Shown in pieces: positions 9,469 through 19,174 of a DNA stretch of 64,000 nucleotides. Position numbers and translations under genes: made by a program. The notes beneath the pieces are model-generated. The model was not told the DNA's origin. It ran no database searches and saw only the letters and a program-made list of their open reading frames with translations. Numbering within the stretch: the first letter of the stretch is position 1; each line of letters starts with the position of its first letter. Origin of the DNA: Flectonema sp. DT1601. Lineage: Eukaryota > Euglenozoa > Diplonemea > Diplonemida > Diplonemidae. Where the stretch lies: NCBI GenBank assembly GCA_964019425.1, contig OZ025801.1, positions 248,001 through 312,000 on the forward strand, given 5' to 3'.

Positions 9469-10599
9469 ATGCCTGTATCAGAACCATCACCTGTTTGCAG
9501 AATGGGTTCCATTGAAGAAGAATTCGATATCGATGAGAATTCTGTTTTAGGTGAAGGCGGTTTCGCAAAAGTTGTAATCGGTCGTCAAAGATCTGATAAC
9601 ACGGAGATGGCAGTAAAAGTAATCGAGAGATCTCAACTAAAAGGAAAGAGGTATTTAATGATGTGTCAAGAAAGAGAGATTCTTAGATTTGCAAGACACC
9701 CTAACATCGTTAGACTACACAAATGTGTTGAAACAGATGAAAAGATTTACATGATTATGGAAAAGATGGACACTGACTTGTACGAATACCTAAAAATGAA
9801 AAATTCACTAACTGAAAACGAAGCCTCTCGTATCATAGGATCGATTCTAAAAGGTGTTTGTTACCTCCATGATAATTGTATTGTTCATAGAGATGTAAAA
9901 CCTGAAAATGTTTTATTAAAAAAAATTCCTGATTCGGATATTTTTGAGGTCAGACTTGCTGATTTTGGAATAGCTAAAATACTCGAATCGTACAACGTAA
10001 ACGCAACACCGATTGGAACTTCCTACTACATGGCACCTGAAGTTATTCGTGGCATTCAACTGTTGGGATTGAACCCTCGTAAGACTACAAGAGATGAATT
10101 GAAGTACCTTGACATCTGGTCAACAGGTGTTGTGAGTTATATTTGTTTTAGTGCTGCTCCTCCATTTTATGGAACGTTGAGGACATCTGATGATAGAGAA
10201 TTCTTACTAAATAAAATAGATTCTGGTGTACTATTTCCTGACAGTAAATGGTCATCTGTCAGTGACTCTGCGAAAGACTTCGTAGCGACGATGCTGTCGG
10301 TTGATACGTCGAAGAGAGCTACTGCTAGATCTGCTTTGCAACATCCTTTTATTATGAATGCTCAGTCGAGTGCTGTTAGAGTGACGTCAAGTTCTGTTGC
10401 TGGTAAACTTACAAGAAAGGAAGTAAAGGCTCACTTAGAGTCGTTAATAAGAACATGTGATGCTTCTCTTGACCCGTCTGGTCAGGATGATAACATCGCA
10501 TCCCCACGACAACAACAACCTGACTCATCATCAGCATCGAGTGATCTCCCAAAACCTACAAACCCAATGAAACTACGTAGATCTCGTAAACCAATGTGA
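9469..10599 (+). CDS. CAMK-type Ser/Thr protein kinase
   Basis: This intact 376-residue kinase has all catalytic landmarks: glycine loop GEGGFAKVV (about residue 27), AVKVIE lysine, an ESEI-like helix-C position (QEREIL), HRDVKPENVLL catalytic loop, DFG (DFGIAK) and an APE motif (YYMAPEVI). A DIWSTGVVSY helix-F motif and a conserved C-lobe end near residue 300 follow. The sequence style is calcium/calmodulin-dependent or CDPK-like, but no EF hands follow, only about 75 Ser/Pro/basic residues. I infer a cytosolic signalling kinase with unknown substrate. The start could be residue 1 or the second Met (MGSIEEEF); the first is favoured because the leader duplicated at 8.7 kb includes it. An A-rich leader precedes the start. 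Confidence 0.93.
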   Translation: MPVSEPSPVCRMGSIEEEFDIDENSVLGEGGFAKVVIGRQRSDNTEMAVKVIERSQLKGKRYLMMCQEREILRFARHPNIVRLHKCVETDEKIYMIMEKMDTDLYEYLKMKNSLTENEASRIIGSILKGVCYLHDNCIVHRDVKPENVLLKKIPDSDIFEVRLADFGIAKILESYNVNATPIGTSYYMAPEVIRGIQLLGLNPRKTTRDELKYLDIWSTGVVSYICFSAAPPFYGTLRTSDDREFLLNKIDSGVLFPDSKWSSVSDSAKDFVATMLSVDTSKRATARSALQHPFIMNAQSSAVRVTSSSVAGKLTRKEVKAHLESLIRTCDASLDPSGQDDNIASPRQQQPDSSSASSDLPKPTNPMKLRRSRKPM

Positions 10600-11618
10600 T
10601 TGAAATTTTTTCCTTCCGACATGTGCGAGATTCGCCAACATGGAAAGAAAACTACCTTTCTTTATCTTATTTTATAAAGAAAAATAAGAACTTATCTTGT
10701 TTTTTCCTTTTTTGGAATTCACCATTTGTCTGTTTCGAAACTCTCTCTGTCCAGAACGGAGAATAACGGGTTTTTGAAAAACAATCACAAAAGACGCAGG
10801 CTGAATTAAGTTACTAAGAGCTTTTTCAACTATAAATGTGATGTACTTTTTTTGAGCAACATCGTTTTTTTTTTTTTTTTTTTTTTTTGCGTGAAAAAAG
10901 TTACTGAAGAGTTGTGCACGTAAAGAAGCCTTCTTTTTAGTTTTTTGTTTAAATATTTTGAGGCTCACTTTGTTTCGATTCGGTTTGTAAAAAGTCAGTT
11001 AAAAAAAAAAAAAAAAAAAAACGTAACATGTACGAAACTACAACTGACAAATTTCTTTTTAACATTTAAAAAAGTATTCGCATTGCTATTTGTTAGTTCG
11101 AGCTTTGCTTTTCTCGGACTTTCTTTTTTGTTCGATGGTAAAGGGGGGAAAAAAATAAAATAATAATATAATATGTCACCATAAGACTATACGATTGTAG
11201 TAATCAATTTGTTGTCATCCAACGTGTTCTTTTTAACAATTAAAAAAAATATTTATAAAACTTGAAGGGGAATGTTGGCCTGTCAACTGTACCAATCACT
11301 TTGTGCGTTTTGTTTATTTGTTTTTGTTGTACCGACGTAGTCGAGGAAGAAGCTAAAACAGATAGATTCCCGATATTTCTTATAATGACTTGTCTCTCTC
11401 TCTGTGTGACAAGATTTTTGTCTGAATTTTATCTGAATGATTTTCTTTTTGTATGTTTTGGTTGTCAAACGAACTGATTCCGATATCATTGAAAAGATAT
11501 CGCGTCAACTTCTTCATACGAATGGTTTTATCGATATACCAATTCGTTGGTTTTGTTTATATTTTAATTAAAGTTGTCAAAGTTACCTATTTAAATACTT
11601 TATAGGATTACTATAAAA
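10600..11618. other. Intergenic, homopolymer-rich
   Basis: It contains poly-T near 10866 and poly-A near 11000, with short chance frames on both strands. No coding family, RNA gene or repeat is recognised. The last 60 bases before 11619 are a plausible A/T-rich promoter and leader. Confidence 0.5.
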
Positions 11619-13034
11619 ATGGTGTGCCAGATACCGACACTTATATTTCTGGTTGTTATCTCTCCTTCTGTTGGATGGGAATTGTTGGAGAGTGAGAAAT
11701 ATTTAGGAGTTCCTGGTGTTCCCGTCAACAACAACAACAGGCAATCGGAAACTTTACAGGGAACAAACTGTAATTGTAACCAAGCAGGTTGTGGTTGTAG
11801 CAGTAATTTGTATTGTGCTAATACAGGATTGTGTTATCAGTGCAGTCAATATAACTGTAACAATAGACCAGCTGGATGTGGATGTGGTCAGGGGCGGTTT
11901 TGCAGTAGCTCAGGGCAATGCGCTGCTTCTTGTAACTGTCAAGCAGGTTGGATTTGTGGAGCAGATGGGTCGTGTCAACATCCATCAACCTGTTCAGGTT
12001 TTAGTTGTAATGGATACGGTACTCCAGTTTGGACTGGTAGTAGTTGTAGCTGTAGTTGTAATCTTGGATTCGATAGTAATAACGGTTGTGGTCAATGCAG
12101 TAATGGATACTCTGGTTTTCCAACATGTCGATCTGTTGCTAATTGTAATGGATTCTCTTGTGGTAATCAAGGAAGTCCTTATTGGCAGGGAGGGTCCTGC
12201 ACCTGCATATGTAATTCCGGCTACACAGGAATCTCGTGCACTGGCTGCTCAGCAGGGTACTCTGGATATCCATTTTGTAGAATATCAACGGGATCACAAT
12301 CATGTTCATCAACTATTTGTTCTGGAAGGGGTTCAGCACTTTGGGATGTTTCAACACGTAGTTGTACATGTAGATGTAATGCTGGGTATACAGGACCTTC
12401 ATGTGACAGATGTTCTTCTGGGTTTACTAATTATCCATTTTGCTCTTCAACAACACTTCGGAATACAGCTGGAGGAACTTGTTCATCAGCTTTCTGTAAT
12501 AATCATGGTGTAGCAAGCTGGACTGGTACAACTTGTGTTTGTACATGTCAATCAGGTTTTGCGGGAGTGACATGTGGTACTTGTGCTCCTGGTTTTTTTA
12601 GTTACCCATTCTGTAGTCCTGGAGGTACCAGTACTGGATTCGCAGCTACTCCAACTCCTCAAACATTCATCTCTCCGTCAACGAGGGGAGTGAGTGGAGG
12701 GAACTCTTCAGATGATGACTTGCCAGCAGCAGTGATTGCAGTTATTGTTATCATAGCTGTTTGTTTAGTTATTGCTGGTATCGCTGCGGTTGTTTATACT
12801 CGTCGGAGGGGGAAAAAGAATAAACCAACTGATCCTCCTCATCCGGAATTCAATGCTGCTACACCATCACCGAAAGTGTATGGATCACCACCGCCGTCTA
12901 ACCCGATAGGAAGTTTCTTTGAGGTACCGACTGTTGGAAAAACTGTTGATCTCCCTCCACAGCCGCCTATTATTGCTGCGGCACAGCAGCCGCCACCGTT
13001 GGTGTCTGGTCCTCAAATTGCAATTCACGGATGA
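11619..13034 (+). CDS. EGF-like type I membrane protein
   Basis: The protein has 471 residues. A signal peptide (hydrophobic core about residues 6-20, ending near VGWE) precedes a Cys-rich ectodomain. Residues about 47-120 hold short C-x-C modules. Residues about 125-345 hold four to five repeats of the pattern C..G....W.G..C.C.C..GF.G..C..C..G...YPFC, which is EGF/laminin-EGF-like. A Ser/Thr-rich stalk, a membrane segment (about 370-394, ending in TRRRGKKNK) and a Pro-rich cytoplasmic tail of about 75 residues follow. I infer an adhesion or matrix-facing receptor at the plasma membrane; the Pro-rich tail could bind SH3 or WW proteins. It lies in the cluster of surface-protein genes. The start is supported by the signal peptide. 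Confidence 0.9.
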   Translation: MVCQIPTLIFLVVISPSVGWELLESEKYLGVPGVPVNNNNRQSETLQGTNCNCNQAGCGCSSNLYCANTGLCYQCSQYNCNNRPAGCGCGQGRFCSSSGQCAASCNCQAGWICGADGSCQHPSTCSGFSCNGYGTPVWTGSSCSCSCNLGFDSNNGCGQCSNGYSGFPTCRSVANCNGFSCGNQGSPYWQGGSCTCICNSGYTGISCTGCSAGYSGYPFCRISTGSQSCSSTICSGRGSALWDVSTRSCTCRCNAGYTGPSCDRCSSGFTNYPFCSSTTLRNTAGGTCSSAFCNNHGVASWTGTTCVCTCQSGFAGVTCGTCAPGFFSYPFCSPGGTSTGFAATPTPQTFISPSTRGVSGGNSSDDDLPAAVIAVIVIIAVCLVIAGIAAVVYTRRRGKKNKPTDPPHPEFNAATPSPKVYGSPPPSNPIGSFFEVPTVGKTVDLPPQPPIIAAAQQPPPLVSGPQIAIHG

Positions 13035-13610
13035 GGTTATTTTAAATAATTTTTTCATGTCGTTTTTTTCCCCCTTTTTTTTTTCTGCTTTTTTCTTTTC
13101 GTTCCCGCAAACGAATAAAAAAAAAAAGAAAGAAAAAAGAAAAAACCTTTTTTTTGTATCCTCCCTATTTTTCCTTTTTTTTCGTGTCAAAAAGTATATT
13201 AGATATTCGTAGCAGTTTGTCTTCTTTGATATAAAGTTTTTTAGTAATTTTCTTTTTTTTATTAAAAAAAGTTCATCAAGCCATGTACCCTTTTTCTGCT
13301 TCTTCCTTTTCTTCTTTCTTAGATGTATTTAGATACCATAATCGATATAGTTACTTGTGGGTATTTTTTTTCCTTCTTGAATTCTTCAATAAAAAAAAAT
13401 CATTCTTTTTTTTTTTTTTTTCTGTTTTGTTTCCAGGGAGGAAAAAAAAAAAATGCAGGAGAAAGTGAAATCGCTTAGCTGGAGCAACTGAGTTCGTTTT
13501 TTTTTTTTTTTTTTTTTTGAGAAAAAAAATAATAAATTTAAATTATTATTTTTTTTTTTGTCCAGGACGATACCGTTAAAAAAATAACAAACAACAACAT
13601 CCCGACTATA
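13035..13610. other. Intergenic, poly-T/poly-A rich
   Basis: Long T and A runs (for example near 13400 and 13500) dominate. A/C-rich sequence typical of leaders in this window precedes the next start. No further feature is seen. Confidence 0.5.
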
Positions 13611-14717
13611 ATGCGATCACACAGTCTGTTGTTGTTGCTTGCTGTTGGTGTCGTCTCACAAGATCCTTGTGGGACTACACGAATCCAGTCTGTTGTGGAG
13701 TCTTTTTATGGAACATGCATGCAAGAAGAGTCTTCTCAGATAGATTGGAGAGGGAATTGCGGATCTCTTGATACGATGGAAAGACAACGAGCATGTGAAT
13801 GGGGTAATCGATATGGTTCTATATTTCTTATGAACTCATTGAGTAGGAATTGTGATGCTGCTTCTCAAGATCCAATAACTGTGAACACGTCATTGTCTGA
13901 AGTTCCACAAGACATCTGTAATCACAAAACTGATGAATTAAGAAGTTGTGTTGCCAGAAATAACATCACTGCGGTCACTCCTGTTCCAAAATCTGGAACT
14001 ATTTTTTGTGATTGCATAGCGTCTCATCGAAGGCTTATTTTTCAATGTCCGTTTTTGTTTTCGCTCGCTGATGAAATGCCTCCTGTGTCGTCTTATTATA
14101 ATTTTACAGAAATCCGAAACAGTTGTTCTCCGTCGTGTAACTTGGATTCAATCCCGTTACAAGAAACAAACGAGACAATGATATTCGCGTTGACGATATC
14201 AGTACGGAGTACTACTCCAGCTGAGACGTTTAAAAAAGTGATCAGTTCTTCAATAAGTAGTCATACTGTCACTCCTTCTCAAGTTAATATTGTTTACTGG
14301 TCGGGGTTATCTGGACAGGAAGATCGGTTTTCGGTAAATTTTTTCTTAATGAATGTACCGTCAGCCTCTGTTGTCCTCGTAGTCGATGCTCTGAATGAAA
14401 GTATCTCTGACCCGGAATCGATCTTGAGACATCAACTTGCTGCTGAACCTCATTTTCTTATGGAAGCAAACACTCCAGAACCGTCTCCTCCACCACCGAT
14501 CATCGTTCAAGAAGATGAAGTCCCAGATTCGATGATTGCTGTGACAATAGTACTTGGATTGTTATTGTTATTCGTCGCAATCGGTTATGTTATTGTTGTG
14601 TTCGTTCTATCAGCAGGTAACGATCCTGATCAAGACTCAAGAGACGAAGAAGAAGAAGAGGAAGAAGAAGGTCCTGTTGCTCTCAAAGAAGAAGACCCAC
14701 CAAAGGCTGCTGCGTAA
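13611..14717 (+). CDS. Type I membrane protein, Cys-rich ectodomain, acidic tail (paralogue 1)
   Basis: The protein has 368 residues. A signal peptide (LLLLLAVGVVSQ) is followed by an ectodomain with conserved Cys and Trp (ACEWGNRYG, LRSCVARN, FCDCIASH, YYNFTEIR) and several N-glycosylation sites. A Pro-rich stalk (PEPSPPPP), a membrane helix at about residues 308-332 and an acidic tail with a Glu run follow. It is a clear paralogue of the gene at 15896-16999, with shared order of signal, Cys/Trp core, YYNFTE(I/F)R, VPTYM/VPDSM junction and acidic tail. I do not recognise the family. The region between the Cys core and stalk (TFKKVISSSI...VYW) may be a SEA/ferredoxin-like fold, but this is inference. 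Surface location is supported and function is unknown. Confidence 0.87.
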   Translation: MRSHSLLLLLAVGVVSQDPCGTTRIQSVVESFYGTCMQEESSQIDWRGNCGSLDTMERQRACEWGNRYGSIFLMNSLSRNCDAASQDPITVNTSLSEVPQDICNHKTDELRSCVARNNITAVTPVPKSGTIFCDCIASHRRLIFQCPFLFSLADEMPPVSSYYNFTEIRNSCSPSCNLDSIPLQETNETMIFALTISVRSTTPAETFKKVISSSISSHTVTPSQVNIVYWSGLSGQEDRFSVNFFLMNVPSASVVLVVDALNESISDPESILRHQLAAEPHFLMEANTPEPSPPPPIIVQEDEVPDSMIAVTIVLGLLLLFVAIGYVIVVFVLSAGNDPDQDSRDEEEEEEEEGPVALKEEDPPKAAA

Positions 14718-15895
14718 GACTCTCAACATCATCCCCCTCACCCCCCACTGCTGTTACTAATTTGAGACCTTAAAATATGTTTACCCAGTGGATCAATCAC
14801 ACTTCTGTTATTGTCAAAAAAAAAAAAAAAAAAAAAAACAAAACAAAAACAAGAGTTATGTGTCTCACGACGGAGTTGTTTGTTAGTATTTTGTTGTTAC
14901 ACAATTTAGTGACCTTTTTTTTTAGATCTGCGGCATCACTGCAGTTCAGCTTTTTTTTTTGTTCTGTAAAAAGGAATTGAAAAAAAAAAAAAAAAACTTG
15001 TGAAATTTTCCTCACAAGATTGCTTTGTTTTCTTTTTTGGCAAAGGGAAACCCCCCCCTTCCGGAGTAGAAAAAAAAGAAATGCCTTGAACTTCTCTCGT
15101 GAAATTAGAGATTTCCCTTTGTAGTATTAGTTTGTTGATGATGTAGGTCCGTATTGCCTTACTCGGTATCATTGTTTATCCTACCTGTTGATTTCTTTTG
15201 TTATTTTTTGGTTTGTTTGTAATTAGTCGCGGAGATTACTTTTTTTTTAATAAATTAGATTTTCGTTTTTTTTGAATTTTTTTTTTTTATACATATTTCT
15301 TTTACTTCTCATCCAAGCCAATAGAGGTTTTTGAAATGAGGCAGCTTCCAAACCAGGCCTCTTGTTTTTTGTTACGGTTGTTGTTAGCTTTTTTTATCAC
15401 AACTGATATTGAGTTATCACAGTACGGTAAGTTTATTAGTGAAAGGGAATTGCCACTTCTTCGTTAGGATGAACGCTTTGCGTATCTATCACACGCATGT
15501 TGGAACCGTCTGTACTTTGACAAGGCTGGGTTTTTTTTTTTTTTCTTTGAAATTATTGCGTTTCGAAGTGAGAAATTTTTGAAAGAGAAGAAAAAAAAAG
15601 GGAAAAAAAAAAAAAAAAAAAAAAAAAAGTGCGTAACCTGCTTTTAGGTTTACCGTTTACCTTTTTGGTCTGTCTTTCCTTGTCTTTCTGTGTTGTACTT
15701 TTCTTTAGGCTCTGTGAGTTTTGGTTATTCCTCAAGGTGCTCTCATTAGTTTTCGTTTCTCAGGAAAACTTTTCAGGAGATGTTGCAGGGCAGGTGGTTG
15801 CGACTTCTCTTCATTACAATTCGATAATATTTTGTTTCACTTTTTGACTTCAACAATAGGACAATAAAAAAAAAAAAAAAAAAAAAGGAAAAAAA
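14718..15895. other. Intergenic between tandem paralogues
   Basis: It is dominated by A and T runs (for example 14818-14840, 14980, 15612-15630). Moderately complex sequence at 15300-15530 shows no coding potential that I recognise. A poly-A run directly precedes the next start. Confidence 0.5.
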
Positions 15896-16999
15896 ATGAG
15901 GGTAATAATTTCACTGTTGGCAATTGCTGCCACAGGTCTTGCAGAAGGTCCTTGTGATGCTTCAACAGTTCAGTCAGTTGTTGAATCATTCTTTAGTAGA
16001 TGCATACCAAACAAACCAATTGATTGGCAAGACAACTGTTGGGAAGTATTTGATGATAATATTGTAAAGAGGAGAGGATGTGAATGGGCGAATAGAATCA
16101 ATGCTGCACTTTTTATGAAAAGTGCAGCTCCACTTTGTGATAGTGCGAGAACGACTGCTGTTGATGTGAATACTTCTTTAGTTTCAATTCCAAGAGATTT
16201 ATGCACTATTTCTACTGGTAAGATTGAAAACTGTACACAAGCGACAACTATTGCGACCCTTACCTATCCAGCTGACCTGTCGTCAGACTTGACTTGTGGG
16301 TGTCTAGAAAGTCACCTCCAAGAAATACAAACTTGCCAACCTATCTTCGACATTATTTCAACACCTGAACTCGTCTTAGATGCTCGGTACTATAACTTTA
16401 CAGAGTTTCGATCTGATTCAGCTTGTCTTCTAACATGTGACTTAGAAGAGCTAGCGATAGTAGAGACTAGTGATTCAATGTTATATAATCTAGAGGTAAC
16501 TATACGTAATAGTAATACAATTGATTTATTTAAAACTGTAATTAGTACCATAACAGGTGGTGAGCTTCAACCATCTCAAGTTTTCGTCAAATATTGGCAG
16601 GAAGTTGCCGATTCACCAAATCGATTCACAGTTCATTTCGCTCTTGTTAATGTTCCGACAGCAAGACTTGCGGTTGTTATCAGTGATGTGAATGTCTCGT
16701 TGAGTAACAGTCAATCAATTATAAGAAGTGAGTTGGCAGCTGATCCAACTCTCTTGGTTCCAGTACCTGCCACTCCTTCACCCAGTCCTGTAATTATTAT
16801 TGAGAAGAAGGATGAAGTTCCTACGTATATGATTGTTTTGTGTATTGTATTTGGTGTTTTACTCTTAGTCATTGCAGCTGCTTTTGCAATTGATCAACTT
16901 GGTGGAGGTGACGACGATGAAGAAGGAACTGAGGAAGAAGAAGAAATGGAGGACGGCAAAGAACTTCCTGAAGATGAAGAGGCACCAAACGCTGCTTAG
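15896..16999 (+). CDS. Type I membrane protein, Cys-rich ectodomain, acidic tail (paralogue 2)
   Basis: The protein has 367 residues. A signal peptide (IISLLAIAATGLAEG) precedes an ectodomain parallel to the gene at 13611: TVQSVVESFF, GCEWANRI, LTCGCLESHL, YYNFTEFR and VPTARLAVVI. A Pro-rich stalk, a membrane helix at about residues 311-332 (YMIVLCIVFGVLLLVI) and a Glu/Asp-rich tail complete it. Similarity to paralogue 1 runs the whole length but is moderate, so the duplication is not recent. I infer a surface glycoprotein of an unnamed family. The start follows a long A run, as for other genes here. Confidence 0.87.
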   Translation: MRVIISLLAIAATGLAEGPCDASTVQSVVESFFSRCIPNKPIDWQDNCWEVFDDNIVKRRGCEWANRINAALFMKSAAPLCDSARTTAVDVNTSLVSIPRDLCTISTGKIENCTQATTIATLTYPADLSSDLTCGCLESHLQEIQTCQPIFDIISTPELVLDARYYNFTEFRSDSACLLTCDLEELAIVETSDSMLYNLEVTIRNSNTIDLFKTVISTITGGELQPSQVFVKYWQEVADSPNRFTVHFALVNVPTARLAVVISDVNVSLSNSQSIIRSELAADPTLLVPVPATPSPSPVIIIEKKDEVPTYMIVLCIVFGVLLLVIAAAFAIDQLGGGDDDEEGTEEEEEMEDGKELPEDEEAPNAA

Positions 17000-18008
17000 A
17001 CAGCATAGTTATTAGGGGTATGGTTTTCTTTTCTTTTTTTTTTCTTCTTTTTTTTTTTTTTGAAACTACTTTTTTCGTCCTTTCACATCATACAGTAAAT
17101 TAGTATAACCGTTCTACTGACTCTGATCGTTGTCTCGTCGTACAGTCTCGACATACAGTTACAGGGAAAACGAAGCGAATATTTTCTGCTGATTGAATCT
17201 AACAGTGACTTCAGATGGCTTCTCCCGCATGAAGTATCTGTCTCCGCCCCGCCGTAATTGTCTCCAGTCCATCGTTGGCACTATTTAACTTTTATTGAAT
17301 CCGAGGCATTCTTTTTGTGTCTCTCATGAAGTACAAGAAAAACTCCTTTTGTGTGAAGAAAAAAAAACGTAACTTCCAACAGGTAAACACTCAGGAAAGC
17401 TGTTATTCAGCTCAGCTCACATAGGGCTTTACGCGGAGTACTTCCTTGTCAGGTAGCTGTACCCTCCTCTTCTTATTTTTGAGGATTGTAAAAGCATCAG
17501 AAATTCGTTTTTTTTTGTCTTATTTTTCTTATGTAATAAGCGATCAAGCATCCTGTATTGATTCGGGAACTAGCAACGGGAAAAAAAAACAAAAAAAAAA
17601 AAAAAAACAGATTATACACTTTGCAATAGTTCCTCTTTTTTGTTTTGTTTTTGTTTTTTTTGCTGCTCAACGCGGTCCCCCTCCAGCTCCCCGGGGTCTT
17701 CTGTTGCGGCATGTCGAGAGACAGTGATCAGAGTCTCATTGAGAGGGTGAAAAATATTCATCGTTTTATGTATTGTAATTTATCTAAGAGATGAAGAGAG
17801 GAGATTCCACTGCTCTGGGGGGGGGAAAAAAAGAAAAAAAAAAAAAAGAAAAGAAGCGGCACGGTATTAATTTATTAGTGTTTTGATCTCTTTGTTCTTT
17901 CTCCACCCCCTCCCCTCCCCTCGTGTCCTTTTTTTTCCCCTCTTCGTGGATGACTCTCGGCAAAGTTTATTTTAATTACATTGATAATTGTGAGTAGGAT
18001 TGACTACG

Positions 18009-18048
<40 letters not shown>

Positions 18049-19174
18049 TTCCCCTGACTAAAGCTAAAACAGGTTTTTTTTTATTGTTTTCAGATGGGTC
18101 AGAAAAAAAAAAAAACCAAACAATAGATGCCTTATAATTAGAAGAAAAAAAAAAGAAAAAAAAACAAAGGAAGAGAAAAAAAAACATAAAACGATTCTCC
18201 ATATAATTCCTTGAGCGGTACAGTGTTTCACAACTTGATAAGAGAAGAAAGTAAACGAAGAAGAAACTATTCAGATTGAGAGTCGATATTTCTTGTAGTC
18301 ATGATTTATTTTCCCCGTGCGACAGGATTTTGTCTACGTTCAACGAAATATAAGGCTAATCTGAATGGTTTTTTATGTTATTTTTTAGTGTATATTTTGT
18401 TGTCCTTTTAGTTTTCTTGTTCTAAGTAAGAAAAATGAACAAAATTTGTAAGTTTGTTACATTGGCGGAGAAAAATGTGTAGCTCACAAAAAAAAAAAAT
18501 AATAATAATAGATCCTTATATTTAGCCGAGTATTGTTTTTTTTATATTTAGAAATCTGCAGAAGGTGGACCACGTAATTGTGGGAGAAGTGATGAAGTGA
18601 TGAACTTCTTATGTTTAACAGAGTATTGTTTTTCTTTTTATTTTTAAAAACCTGCAGAGTGTAAACCGCCTCCATCACTTTTTTTTTTCTTCAAAGAATA
18701 AATAAACCTCGAGCAATTCCCTTTTTTTTAATATATTTCCCTTTATTTTCTTTACCCAGTTATTGTCATTTATTCATTTGTTTTTTTTTTCTTTCTTTTT
18801 TTTTTTTCTTTCGCTGTTTGTATGTTAACCTGTTATGTTATTATTGTTTTTTTTTTTTATTTTTTTTTTCTCTCTGCCATGTCAGTGAATTAGAGGTAAA
18901 TAGGTGTGTAGGTGACTGCTATTTATAGTCAACGCCATCAGCATTGTTCACTTGCATCTTTGGTCGATGTAAACTTTTTTTTTTGTAGTATTTTTTTTTT
19001 TTGAGAAAAAAAAAAAAAAAAAAAAAAAAAAATGCATTCCTAAAGTTGATTTATTTCAAGTTGCAGAATCCACAACTTGACAAAAGAACATTTATAATTG
19101 ACGTGTTAATTTTTTTTTTTTTTTTTTTGCTTCCTCCAGCAGGGCAGGTCCATCTCCCCAAAGCAAAACTCAAA
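17000..19174. other. Intergenic, extreme homopolymer content
   Basis: It contains many A or T runs, including a poly-A of about 34 at 18011-18044. Bases 17100-17460 and 17650-17800 are of higher complexity without recognised genes. An AG acceptor-like site preceded by T-rich sequence ends near 19143, so the ALIX-like gene may have an intron in its 5' UTR. Confidence 0.45.
18515..18661 (+). repeat. Diverged tandem duplication, about 52 bp
   Basis: Bases 18515-18567 and 18607-18661 share the order CTTAT.TTTA.C.GAGTATTG, a T run, ATTT..AAA.CTGCAGA. The copies are about 90 bp apart with moderate identity. No function is evident. Confidence 0.7.

Noticed and set aside
15420-15530. Possible LSU domain IV resemblance (AGTACGG ... 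AAAGGGAAT)
   Set aside because: Only two short words match and the order could not be extended.
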